From assembly GCA_934561555.1 (NCBI GenBank), contig CAKTGQ010000001.1, forward strand, positions 62,001 to 126,000: a stretch of DNA of 64,000 nucleotides. The letters run 5' to 3'. Origin of the DNA: an uncultured Faecalibacterium sp. Lineage in GTDB: Bacteria; Bacillota; Clostridia; Oscillospirales; Ruminococcaceae. A program made the position numbers and the translations under genes. Shown piece after piece: positions 57,081 to 64,000 of this stretch (the first letter of the stretch is position 1; every line of letters starts with the position of its first letter). Below the pieces are notes generated by a model. It was not told the DNA's origin. It worked only from the letters and a program-made list of their open reading frames with translations, and searched no databases.

Positions 57081-58574
57081 CTAGATCAGGATACAGATCA
57101 GTCCGGTGCAGCCCTCGTTGATGACCCGCTCCAGTGTTTCCTGCAGGCGGGTGCGGGCTTCCTGCGGGATGTGAAGCAGTTTGTTCTGCAAGCCGTCGTT
57201 CACCAGCTCGTGCAGGCTTTTGCCGAAGATGTTGGACTCCCACAGCTGCACCGGGTCGTCCGCAAAGTCGGCCAGCAGGCTCTGCACCAGATCCTCGCTC
57301 TGCTTCTCGGTGCCCACGATGGGGCTCAGCTCGGTGTGGATGGTGGCCTTCATCATCTGGATAGAAGGGGCACAGGCTTGCAGCCGCACCCCGCAGCGCC
57401 CGTCCTGATGCACGATCTCCGGCGGTTCCAGATGCAGCTCGTCGATGGAGGGCATCACGATGCCGTAGCCGGTGGCTTCCACCTGTTCCAAGGCGCTGCG
57501 CACCTTCTCGTAGGCACGTTTTGCCCGGGCAAGTTCCATGATGCAGGGCATCAGCCCCGCTTCGTCCCCGATGTCCAGCCCGGTCTGCTCGCTGAGCACC
57601 TGATAAAAGATCTCCGGTTTCAGCTCCACGCTCACCCGCACACTACCGGCGGCAAGGTCGGCCCCCGCCACCGCCGAGCGCTGCACAGCCTCGCATTCCA
57701 GCGCAGGAGCGTCCGTTCCGGCGGGCAGATCCTTCATGCGGGACACCCGCTCGGCCAGCTGCATGGCAGCTGCATACACCTGTGCTTGCAGCCAGTGCCC
57801 AGGCTCCAGCATGGTCACCCAGCGGGGCAGCGCAAAATCCAGCTCCTGCACCGGAAACTCGTACAGCACCCGCCGCAGGATCTCCCCCAGCATGGCAGCG
57901 TCCAAGTCCACGCAGCTTACCGGCAGCACGGTGCGGTGGTAGTCCCGCGCCATGCCCTCGGCCAACTGCCGGGTCTCCGGCGCGTCCGGGTGGGTGCTGT
58001 TGAGCAGGATAATATAGGGCTTACCCAGCGTTTCCAGCTCCGTGATGACCCGCCTTTCAGCCTCAGCATAGCCCGCTCGGGGGATATCGCTGACCGAACC
58101 GTCCGTGGTGACCACCACCCCGATGGTGGAGTGCTCACAGATCACCTTGCGGGTGCCGGTCTCTGCGGCAAGATCAAAGGGCACCTCCTGCTCAAACCAC
58201 GGGCTTTTGACCATGCGGGGCTTTGCGTCCTCCTCGTGCCCCATAGCACCTTCCACCATGTAGCCCACGCAATCGATCAGCCGCACCCGGCACGCCCCGC
58301 CGCCCTCCAGCTGCAAGGGCACGGCGGTCTCCGGGATGAATTTGGGCTCGGTGGTCATGATAGTGCGCCCCGCTGCCGACTGCGGCAGCTCGTCCCGGGC
58401 ACGCTCCCGGGCGGCGGCTGAGCCGGACATGGCGGGCAGCACCAGCTGCTCCATGAACCGCTTGATAAAGGTGGATTTGCCGCTGCGCACCGGGCCTACC
58501 ACACCGATGTAGATATCCCCGCCGGTGCGTGCGCCGATCTCGCGACAGATGCTGTTCTGTTCCTGTTTCTCCAA
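57081..58574 (-). CDS. spoIVA: Stage IV sporulation protein A
   Basis: 497 residues, matching SpoIVA (about 490). This ATPase polymerizes on the forespore surface as the base layer of the coat. The start is TTG at 58574, supported by GGAGAAGGACC. Walker A GVVGPVRSGKSTFIKRF (about 24-40), the sensor region MTTEPKFIPE, Walker-B-like RLIDCVGYMVEGAMGH (about 98-113), and STIGVVVTTDGSVSDIPR (about 150-167) are SpoIVA hallmarks. The C-terminus (LERVINEGCTGLICILI) is also typical. A sigma-E-like promoter lies at 58637-58665. Presence of this gene indicates at least an inherited sporulation programme. Confidence 0.96.
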   Translation of the reverse strand: MEKQEQNSICREIGARTGGDIYIGVVGPVRSGKSTFIKRFMEQLVLPAMSGSAAARERARDELPQSAAGRTIMTTEPKFIPETAVPLQLEGGGACRVRLIDCVGYMVEGAMGHEEDAKPRMVKSPWFEQEVPFDLAAETGTRKVICEHSTIGVVVTTDGSVSDIPRAGYAEAERRVITELETLGKPYIILLNSTHPDAPETRQLAEGMARDYHRTVLPVSCVDLDAAMLGEILRRVLYEFPVQELDFALPRWVTMLEPGHWLQAQVYAAAMQLAERVSRMKDLPAGTDAPALECEAVQRSAVAGADLAAGSVRVSVELKPEIFYQVLSEQTGLDIGDEAGLMPCIMELARAKRAYEKVRSALEQVEATGYGIVMPSIDELHLEPPEIVHQDGRCGVRLQACAPSIQMMKATIHTELSPIVGTEKQSEDLVQSLLADFADDPVQLWESNIFGKSLHELVNDGLQNKLLHIPQEARTRLQETLERVINEGCTGLICILI

Positions 58575-58636
58575 GGTCCTTCTCCCCTTCCTGTTGCGCT
58601 GCGCACCGCGCCCGTAGGGGTGGGTGTGCTCGTTGT

Positions 58637-58665
58637 ATCGTATGAAAAGGGGCGGCTTATTATGC
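58637..58665 (-). promoter_or_regulatory. Sigma-E-like sporulation promoter of spoIVA
   Basis: On the minus strand GCATAAT (58665-58659), 14 bases, CATACGAT (58644-58637). This fits the mother-cell sigma-E consensus (KMATATT, about 14, CATACAnT) better than sigma-A. spoIVA is sigma-E dependent in B. subtilis. Confidence 0.65.
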
Positions 58666-58678
58666 CGGGATGATCTTA

Positions 58679-58784
58679 AATGCCCTCCGCTTTGCTCTGG
58701 GCATAGTCAGCGGAAAAATTATTTTATAATTGCAATTGAGGAAAATCTGCGGATTTTCCTCAATTGCCTTTTCACGGATGGGGT
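58679..58784 (+). repeat. Modular two-hairpin intergenic repeat, copy 3
   Basis: ATGCCC...GGGCAT first hairpin (58680-58704), GTCAGCGGAAAAATTATTTTAT linker region, perfect 16-bp stem (58732-58747 with 58752-58767) around TGCG closed by C-G, then CTTTTCACGGATGGGG. Confidence 0.8.
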
Positions 58785-58839
58785 CGTAGCGGAAAACAGC
58801 ATTTACAGCGCCACTTTCTGCTTGCTTTCAGCGCGCCGA

Positions 58840-58993
58840 ACCCTCTCAGGCTCACATTCGTTCGCCAGCTCCCCCGAAGGGGGAGCTTTTTGCAGTAACG
58901 GCACAGTTTCCAGATAAGGTGCACGCCTTGCGGAGGCGTCAGAAGCTCCCCTTTCGGGGGAGCTGGCAAGTCCGAAGGATTTGACTGAGAGAG
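58840..58993. repeat. MITE-like repeat with imperfect terminal inverted repeats
   Basis: About 153 bp. The ends (58841-58875 and 58957-58992) are imperfect inverted repeats sharing CTCTCAG and GCCAGCTCCCCC. Two small palindromes, GCTCCCCCGAAGGGGGAGC and GCTCCCCTTTCGGGGGAGC, lie inside. No coding capacity. Confidence 0.6.
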
Positions 58994-58994
58994 C

Positions 58995-59029
58995 AAAAAG
59001 AGCTGCCGTGCGAAACGCACAGCAGCTCT
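58995..59029 (-). terminator. Terminator of aspS
   Basis: On the minus strand GAGAGCTGC pairs with GCAGCTCT with an inner GTGCG/CGCAC stem, followed by TTTTTGC, 19 bases after the aspS stop. Confidence 0.85.
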
Positions 59030-59047
59030 CGGAAAGGTTTTATAAAA

Positions 59048-60382
59048 TCACGGAGTCAGGCGGTTGGGGCCGCGGAACAGGAACTCAGCGTCCTTGATGC
59101 TCAGGCCGCACAGCAGCATGGTCAGGCGGTCGATGCCCAGACCAAAGCCGCCGTGGGGCGGGCAGCCGTACTGGAAGAACTCCAGATAGAACTTGACGTC
59201 CTCGGCCAGACCCTTTTCCTCAGCCTGCTTCTTCAGCACCTCGTAGCGGTGCTCACGCTGGGCACCGGTGGTGATCTCCACGCCGCGCCAGATCAGGTCG
59301 TAGCCCTGCGGCACGCCGTTCTCGTCGCGCATGTGGTAGAAAGCGCGCTTCTCGGCAGAGTAATCAGTGATGAACAGGAACTCGTGGCCGTAGTGCTTCT
59401 TGACCCAGTCGTAGCTCAGGCGCTCGGCCTCGGTGGTCAGATCACCCTTCTCGCTCTCGTCTACGGTGTAGCCGAACTCTTCCTCCAGAGCCTTGTACAG
59501 GTCTGCCAGCTTGACCACCGGGAACGGGGTAGTGGGTACGATGACTTCCTGCCCGAACAGCTCCTTGATCTGGTCGCCGTAGTTTTCTTTAACGGCCTGC
59601 AGACCGGCGGTCAGCAGCTCCTCTTCCATCTTCATCACGTCCTTGAAGGAGGTGATGTAGCTGAACTCCAGATCGAAGCCGGAGAACTCGGTAGCGTGCT
59701 TGTTGGTGTAGCTCTTCTCGGCACGGAACACGGGGCCAGTCTCGAAGATACGCTCAAAGCCGGCAGCCATAGCCATCTGCTTATAGAACTGGGGGCTCTG
59801 TGCCAGATAGGCGTTGCGGTCGAAGTAGTCCACCTTGAACACCTCAGAGCCGCTCTCGCTGGCAGCAGCGATCAGCTTGGGGGTGTGGATCTCGATGAAG
59901 TTGCGGTCCAGCAGGAACTTGCGCATGGCGTTGACGAAGCAGCTCTGTGCCTTGAACATCAGCTGGTTCTCGTCGGTGCGCAGGTCGATCCAGCGGTAGT
60001 CGATACGCTGGTCGATGCTGGAGCGCTCCACAGCCTTCTTTTTCTTGGTGGCTGCGATCTCCTTGCGGACGATGGGCAGTGCATCGGCGGTGCTCTCCAC
60101 CTCGATGCTCTCGGGGATCATCTCCACGCCGCCCATCTTGACGTAGTCGTTCTCCATTACCTTGCCGGTGACGGTGATGACAGAGTCCGGGGTGAGCTGG
60201 TCGATGGTATCCACCAGCTCGGGGTGGTCGGCCTTTTCCACCGTGATCTGCAGCTTGCCGGTAATATCCTTCAGCACGATAAATGCCATATACTTGCTGT
60301 TGCGCAGGTTCTCGATAAAGCCCTGCACCTTCACCGTGCCGCCGATGGCCTTTTGAGCCTCATTGATATAGGTGCGTTCCAT
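59048..60382 (-). CDS. aspS: Aspartyl-tRNA synthetase, archaeal/short type (probably non-discriminating)
   Basis: 444 residues, much shorter than the standard bacterial AspRS (about 590). It lacks the GAD insertion, as in archaeal-type AspRS. The N-terminal OB-fold anticodon domain (about 15-105) includes VQGFIENLRNSKYMAFIVLKD. Class II motifs follow: motif 2 FRAEKSYTNKHATEFSGFDLE, core FRAEKSYTNKHATEF (about 217-231), and motif 3 GGFGLGIDRLTMLLCG (about 413-428). Such enzymes often charge both tRNA-Asp and tRNA-Asn, the latter being amidated by GatCAB. AAAGGAGGATTCC lies upstream of the ATG. Confidence 0.9.
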   Translation of the reverse strand: MERTYINEAQKAIGGTVKVQGFIENLRNSKYMAFIVLKDITGKLQITVEKADHPELVDTIDQLTPDSVITVTGKVMENDYVKMGGVEMIPESIEVESTADALPIVRKEIAATKKKKAVERSSIDQRIDYRWIDLRTDENQLMFKAQSCFVNAMRKFLLDRNFIEIHTPKLIAAASESGSEVFKVDYFDRNAYLAQSPQFYKQMAMAAGFERIFETGPVFRAEKSYTNKHATEFSGFDLEFSYITSFKDVMKMEEELLTAGLQAVKENYGDQIKELFGQEVIVPTTPFPVVKLADLYKALEEEFGYTVDESEKGDLTTEAERLSYDWVKKHYGHEFLFITDYSAEKRAFYHMRDENGVPQGYDLIWRGVEITTGAQREHRYEVLKKQAEEKGLAEDVKFYLEFFQYGCPPHGGFGLGIDRLTMLLCGLSIKDAEFLFRGPNRLTP

Positions 60383-60421
60383 AATACAGGAATCCTCCTT
60401 TAACGTCTTGTGTACTGTTTT

Positions 60422-60449
60422 ATTATACGCTTTTCAGGGGATAAATCAA
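60422..60449 (-). promoter_or_regulatory. Promoter of aspS
   Basis: On the minus strand TTGATT (60449-60444), 16 bases, TATAAT (60427-60422), about 40 bases before the ATG. No T-box-like leader fits in this short space. Confidence 0.7.
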
Positions 60450-60488
60450 GAGATATACCAATTTCAGCCGGTCTGTGCTGTGCTTTCT

Positions 60489-60534
60489 GTAAAAATGGAG
60501 ACACCGGCGCGTCGGCCAACACTCCGGTGTTCCC
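60489..60534 (-). terminator. Terminator of the sugar transferase gene
   Basis: On the minus strand GGGAACACCGG pairs with CCGGTGTCTCC (one bulge), then ATTTTTACAG, ten bases after the stop. Confidence 0.7.
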
Positions 60535-60544
60535 AAATAACAGA

Positions 60545-61153
60545 TCATTTTTCATCGTGCAGGGTGCCGGTGCCGCCCTCCACCACGCCGTCATGCCTGA
60601 GCACGGCGGTAATGGTGCCAAAGAAGCACTTTACATCCAGTCCAAAGCTGATATGCTTCACATACCAGCCGTCCAGCTTTGCCTTTTCGGCGATTTCCAA
60701 CTCGTCCCGGCCATGGATCTGCGCCCAGCCGGTCAGCCCCGGGCGCACATCGTTTGCGCCGTACTTGTCCCGCTCGGACAACAAGTCGTACTGGTTCCAC
60801 AGCGCCGGGCGCGGGCCGATGACCGCCATATCCCCCACAAGGATATTCCACAGCTGGGGCAGCTCGTCCAGACTGGTCTTGCGCAAAAAGTGCCCCATGC
60901 GGGTGATATACTGCTCCGGGTCGTGCAGCAGATGGGTGGGCATATCGTGCGGGGTATCAATGCGCATAGTGCGGAACTTGAGGATCTGGAAATGCCGCTT
61001 GCCGATGCCCACACGCTTTTGCCGGAAAAACACCGGCCCGGGAGAGTCCAGCTTGATGGCAACAGCCAAAAGCAGCAGCAGCCACGAAAGACACAGAATG
61101 CCGCAGGCCGACAGCAAAACATCCAGCAGCCGTTTGATCCGATTTCGATACAT
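60545..61153 (-). CDS. Undecaprenyl-phosphate sugar phosphotransferase
   Basis: 202 residues, the size of short bacterial sugar transferases (EpsL/TuaA-like). It transfers a sugar phosphate to undecaprenyl phosphate at the inner membrane face, starting polymer synthesis. One helix (LLSACGILCLSWLLLLLAVAI, about 13-33) precedes the catalytic domain. Motifs are DSPGPVFFRQKRVG (about 36-49), FQILKFRTM, TSLDELPQLWNILVGDMAVIGPRP, core TSLDELPQLWNIL (about 94-106), and VRPGLTGWAQIHGR (about 137-150). No other polysaccharide genes adjoin it, so its polymer is unknown. GGAGGAAGTTGG precedes the ATG. Confidence 0.92.
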   Translation of the reverse strand: MYRNRIKRLLDVLLSACGILCLSWLLLLLAVAIKLDSPGPVFFRQKRVGIGKRHFQILKFRTMRIDTPHDMPTHLLHDPEQYITRMGHFLRKTSLDELPQLWNILVGDMAVIGPRPALWNQYDLLSERDKYGANDVRPGLTGWAQIHGRDELEIAEKAKLDGWYVKHISFGLDVKCFFGTITAVLRHDGVVEGGTGTLHDEK

Positions 61154-61192
61154 AAATCCAACTTCCTCCGTTTCCTACGGGTCTACCGCCTT

Positions 61193-61221
61193 ATTATAGC
61201 AGTATGGGCAGCATTTTTCAA
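61193..61221 (-). promoter_or_regulatory. Promoter of the sugar transferase gene
   Basis: On the minus strand TTGAAA (61221-61216), 17 bases, TATAAT (61198-61193). Confidence 0.7.
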
Positions 61222-61284
61222 TTGCAGGCTGCGCCCGGCGGGCGATATTTGCCGCTTTTGGGGCAAAAAGGGCGGCTTTACCTC

Positions 61285-61313
61285 TTGTTTTTTACCTAAT
61301 ATCGCGCTATAAT
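61285..61313 (+). promoter_or_regulatory. Promoter of the MATE exporter
   Basis: TTGTTT (61285-61290), 17 bases, TATAAT (61308-61313). Downstream, GTCAATT occurs twice (61315 and 61328), a possible operator at the start site. Confidence 0.65.
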
Positions 61314-61361
61314 AGTCAATTGCTATGTCAATTCAGGTTTATTATAGGAGGTAGATAACTC

Positions 61362-62729
61362 ATGGCTACGACCAGCCGTTCCGCAGACCTGACCAGCGGG
61401 CCCATGCTGCAAAAGATCATCTTGTTTTCCGTGCCGCTGGCGGCATCCAGCATTCTGCAATTGCTGTTCAACGCTGCCGACGTTGTGGTGGTGGGGCGCT
61501 TTGCGGGCAGCACGGCGCTGGCCGCTGTTGGCTCCAACGGTGCACTGATCAACCTGCTGGTCAACCTGTTCGTCGGGCTTTCGCTGGGTGCCAACGTGGT
61601 GGCAGCCCGGTGCTTTGGCGCCCGGGACGAAAAGGGCGTACAGGATACGGTGCACACCGCCGTAGCGCTGGGCTTGGTCAGCGGCGTGCTGCTGGCAGTG
61701 GTGGGCTTTTGCGCCGCGCGCGGCCTGCTGGAGCTGATGAGCTGCCCGGAGGACGTGATCGGCCTTTCCACCCTGTACCTGAAGATCTATTTTATCGGAA
61801 TGCCCATGACCATGCTGTACAATTTCAGCAGTGCGCTGCTGCGGGCCGTGGGTGACACCAAGCGCCCGCTGTACTGTCTGGCCGCTGCCGGTATCATCAA
61901 CGTGGTGCTGAATCTGGTCTTTGTCATCGGCTTTTCTATGAGCGTGGCAGGCGTGGCGCTGGCTACCATCATCAGTCAGACCGTTTCCGCGCTGCTGGTG
62001 ACCGGAATGCTCGTCCGGGAGGAGGGCGCACTGCGGCTGGACCTGCGGCGGCTTACCTTCCACGCCGGAACGCTGAAACAGATTTTGCTCATCGGTCTGC
62101 CTGCCGGGCTGCAGAGCACGGTGTTCAGCCTTTCCAATGTGGTCATCCAGTCCTCCATCAACTCCTTCGGTTCCATGGTGGTGGCGGGCAACTCTGCCTC
62201 CTCCAATCTGGAGGGCTTTGTGTACACCGCCATGAACGCTTTTGCGCAGGCCGCTGTTACCTTTACCAGCCAGAACATCGGCGCACGTAAGTACCACAAC
62301 CTTGACCGGGTGATCCGCAACTGTCTGCTGTGTGTCGTGGTCACCGGCCTTGTACTGGGCGGCGGCGCAGCGCTGGCGGGGAACCAGCTGCTGCGCTTCT
62401 ATTCCTCGGATACTGCGGTCATCGCCACCGGCGTTGAGCGGCTGCGGCTGATCTGCGGCTTCTATCTGCTGTGCGGCATTATGGACGTGCTTGCCAGCAG
62501 TCTGCGCGGGCTGGGTTACAGCGTACTGCCCATGGTGGTAAGCCTTGTGGGCGTGTGCGCCCTGCGGCTGGTGTGGATCGCTACCATTTTCCAGCTGAAC
62601 CGCACCCCCTTTATGCTGTACATCAGCTACCCCATCAGCTGGGCACTGACCGCGCTGGTGCATCTGACCTGCCTGCTGGTGGTGCGGCGGCACCTGCGCC
62701 AGAAACAGCAGCTGACACAGGCGGCATAA
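61362..62729 (+). CDS. MATE-family efflux transporter
   Basis: 455 residues with twelve predicted helices in two six-helix halves. The N-terminal GPMLQKIILFSVPLAASSILQLLFNAADVVVVGRFAG, core PLAASSILQLLFNAADVVVVG (split as PLAASSILQLLF and NAADVVVVGRFAG), and the repeated second-half VFSLSNVVIQSSINSFGS are MATE signatures. Such pumps expel cationic drugs or metabolites using Na+ or H+. The substrate is unknown. AGGAGGTAGATAACTC precedes the ATG. Convergent with the ZIP transporter gene. Confidence 0.93.
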   Translation: MATTSRSADLTSGPMLQKIILFSVPLAASSILQLLFNAADVVVVGRFAGSTALAAVGSNGALINLLVNLFVGLSLGANVVAARCFGARDEKGVQDTVHTAVALGLVSGVLLAVVGFCAARGLLELMSCPEDVIGLSTLYLKIYFIGMPMTMLYNFSSALLRAVGDTKRPLYCLAAAGIINVVLNLVFVIGFSMSVAGVALATIISQTVSALLVTGMLVREEGALRLDLRRLTFHAGTLKQILLIGLPAGLQSTVFSLSNVVIQSSINSFGSMVVAGNSASSNLEGFVYTAMNAFAQAAVTFTSQNIGARKYHNLDRVIRNCLLCVVVTGLVLGGGAALAGNQLLRFYSSDTAVIATGVERLRLICGFYLLCGIMDVLASSLRGLGYSVLPMVVSLVGVCALRLVWIATIFQLNRTPFMLYISYPISWALTALVHLTCLLVVRRHLRQKQQLTQAA

Positions 62730-62757
62730 AGGCTGCCACAACAGCTTTTTCAGATTT

Positions 62758-62860
62758 AAAATGGCCGCCGCGTGCGCTTTGGCCATATTTAGCGGAATAG
62801 ATCTTTATAGTTTCGGACTACCGGAGCGTCTGCGGACGCTCCGGTAGTCCATTTTCACAG
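62758..62860 (+). repeat. Modular two-hairpin intergenic repeat, copy 4
   Basis: ATGGCC...GGCCAT first hairpin, TTAGCGGAATAGATCTTTAT linker region, perfect 16-bp stem (62815-62830 with 62835-62850) around TGCG closed by C-G, then ATTTTCACAGG. Faces copy 5 tail to tail. Confidence 0.8.
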
Positions 62861-62872
62861 GAAAAGCTATAG

Positions 62873-62980
62873 CCCCTCCCGTGAAAAAGCAGTTCCGAAA
62901 CGCCCGCAGACGTTTCGGAACTGCAAATAATAAATATTTTTTCCTCTGACATTGCCCAAAGCAAAGCGGAGGGCATTTAA
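62873..62980 (-). repeat. Modular two-hairpin intergenic repeat, copy 5 (minus orientation)
   Basis: Read on the minus strand: ATGCCC...GGGCAA first hairpin, GAGGAAAAAATATTTATTATTT linker region, 16-bp stem (62909-62924 with 62889-62904, one wobble), TGCG loop, then TTTTTCACGGGAGGGGC. Confidence 0.8.
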
Positions 62981-62993
62981 AATCTTCTCACCA

Positions 62994-63031
62994 AAAAGGA
63001 CTGCTGCGTCAAACGATGCAGCAGTCCTTTT
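62994..63031. terminator. Bidirectional terminator between MATE and ZIP genes
   Basis: AAAAAGGACTGCTGC pairs perfectly with GCAGCAGTCCTTTTT; A and T runs give a U-tract in each direction. Confidence 0.9.
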
Positions 63032-63032
63032 T

Positions 63033-63779
63033 TCACAGGGCCACATCCAGTGCCATCATCAGCGCAAACCCCAGCACAATGCTGATGACACCGGCCACTT
63101 CATCCGGTTCCACCGCCTCAGGGATCATCTCCTGTGCGGTCACACACACCATACAGCCCGCCGCCGCGCTCATAAGCCACGGCAGCGCTGCGCCTACCCA
63201 CTCGGCCAGCACAAAGGCCAGCACCGCACCCAAGGGCTCCACCAGCCCGGAGGCCGCCCCGGCGGCAAAGGACTGCCCCCGGGTGCGCCCGCTCTGGGTC
63301 AGCGGCAGACTGACCGCCGCCCCCTCCGGAATGTTCTGCAAGCCAATGCCCAAGCTCAGCGCCAGCGCCCCACTTACGGCATCCGCGTCCCCGTGCAGCG
63401 CCAGTGCCGCAGCCAGCCCCACCACCATGCCCTCCGGCAGGTTGTGCAGGGTGACCGCCAGCACCATGCGCCCGCAATGCCCGGGACCGCCTGCCAGCAG
63501 CTGCCCGGCGGCATCCTCCAGCCGCAAAAGCCCCACAGCGCCTAAAATAAGCCCCAGCGCCGGGGGCACCCATGCCGCCTTGCCCTGCGACCGTGCAATG
63601 GCCGGCAGCAGCAGGCTCCACACGCTGGCTGCCAGCATGATGCCCGCCGCCATTCCGCACAAAATGCGCCGGGTAGCCGGCCTTGTCTGCCTGCGCAGCA
63701 AAAACACCCCTGCCGCTCCCAGCGCGGTACACGCCGCCGGGAACAGCCAAATTCCAAGCGTGAAAACGAACCGGTTCAA
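63033..63779 (-). CDS. ZIP-family divalent metal transporter
   Basis: 248 residues from a TTG at 63779 (AAGGGGG eight bases upstream); an earlier TTG at 63812 is possible but lacks a site. Eight helices are predicted. The ZIP metal-binding signatures are in helix 4 (VTLHNLPEGMVVGLAAA, about 109-125) and helix 5 (GIGLQNIPEGAAVSLPL, about 144-160), both with the N-P-E-G pattern. AGLVEP-like ASGLVEPLGAVLAF follows. It probably imports zinc or iron. No metal regulator lies adjacent. Confidence 0.93.
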   Translation of the reverse strand: MNRFVFTLGIWLFPAACTALGAAGVFLLRRQTRPATRRILCGMAAGIMLAASVWSLLLPAIARSQGKAAWVPPALGLILGAVGLLRLEDAAGQLLAGGPGHCGRMVLAVTLHNLPEGMVVGLAAALALHGDADAVSGALALSLGIGLQNIPEGAAVSLPLTQSGRTRGQSFAAGAASGLVEPLGAVLAFVLAEWVGAALPWLMSAAAGCMVCVTAQEMIPEAVEPDEVAGVISIVLGFALMMALDVAL

Positions 63780-63832
63780 ACCGCATTCCCCCTTTGCCCG
63801 TTGTATGCACAAACGGGCAAAAAGGTGCGGAC

Positions 63833-64000
63833 TTAGAAATCGTCCTCGCTGCTGTCGCAGCTGTCTCCATCGCAGTCTGCGTCATCGGACGCAAAGCCGT
63901 CGGTGCTGTCGGTGCTGAAATTGCGCTCGAATGCGGTCATGTACTGGGCGTAGCCCTCGTCGCCGGTGCCAAAGTAGCCAAAATCAAAGTCTTTCATCTT
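63833..64000 (-). CDS. Small acidic protein, C-terminal part or complete
   Basis: Open from the window edge to a stop at 63833-63835. An ATG at 63997 would give a 54-residue protein starting MKDFDFGYFGTGDEGYAQY; the window ends before any ribosome site can be judged. The tail is very acidic with Cys (DDADCDGDSCDSSEDDF). I recall similar short DFDYFGxGxxGYAxYM proteins in gut Clostridia but know no function. Confidence 0.5.
   Translation of the reverse strand, partial: KMKDFDFGYFGTGDEGYAQYMTAFERNFSTDSTDGFASDDADCDGDSCDSSEDDF

Noticed and set aside
1..64000. CRISPR arrays, prophage or integrase-borne islands
   Set aside because: No regularly spaced direct repeats, cas genes, integrases, phage structural genes or transposases were seen; the interspersed repeats are single hairpin elements.

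Overview
The window looks like part of a Firmicutes chromosome, most likely a gut Oscillospiraceae species of the Faecalibacterium/Gemmiger/Subdoligranulum kind. This rests on high G+C codon use, Gram-positive style promoters and strong Shine-Dalgarno sites, lipoprotein signals with alanine/serine-rich linkers, the spore-coat gene spoIVA, DUF951 and DUF4364 family genes, and an anaerobic (cbi-type) cobalamin pathway. The genus is inferred; there is no 16S gene here.

Layout. 1-5.1 kb: a partial transglutaminase-like gene, two small alpha/beta-hydrolase esterases, a GNAT acetyltransferase, an HD-domain protein and a C_GCAxxG_C_C family protein. 5.2-8.8 kb: htpG under a perfect CIRCE operator, then an XpaC-like protein. 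9-12.8 kb: galactokinase and type-2 galactose-1-phosphate uridylyltransferase, then cutC. 13-15.3 kb: a two-gene ABC exporter on the minus strand.

15.4-35.3 kb is the centrepiece. A cobalamin riboswitch leads a roughly 20-kb, 21-gene co-directional cluster. It begins with an exported CbiK-type cobaltochelatase lipoprotein, a two-repeat lipoprotein and a BtuFC-like importer. The importer's ATPase is fused in frame to CbiD. CbiF, G, H, J, ET, A, CobT, U, S, a miniature CobU-like protein, CobC, CbiB, CobD, CbiP and CbiC follow, mostly joined by ATGA-type stop/start overlaps. CbiL, the uroporphyrinogen methyltransferase and a corrinoid adenosyltransferase are not in the window.

35.4-39.2 kb: a lower-G+C membrane protein/TetR pair, a rhomboid protease, a CYTH protein and an RlmI-like rRNA methyltransferase. 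39.3-45.4 kb: a glutamine cluster of type III glutamine synthetase behind a promoter-proximal attenuator, type I glutamine synthetase, an ANTAR antiterminator with a degenerate receiver, and CTP synthase. 45.5-50 kb: a membrane diguanylate cyclase, two tRNA-Leu genes, a polysaccharide deacetylase and a MerR regulator with a membrane tail. 50-57 kb: an M18 aminopeptidase, lytic transglycosylase, coaE, Sua5-type TsaC, prfA and DUF951 on the minus strand, then an S1-domain protein and a DUF4364 protein on the plus strand. 57-64 kb: spoIVA with a sigma-E-like promoter, an archaeal-type AspRS, a sugar transferase, a MATE exporter, a ZIP transporter and a small acidic protein cut by the window edge.

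Spread through the intergenic regions is a modular repeat of about 105 bp: a short hairpin, an AU-rich linker, a 15-16 bp hairpin with a TGCG-type loop, and a T-run plus CACGG box. Stem sequences differ between copies while pairing is kept. I see five full-length and several reduced copies.
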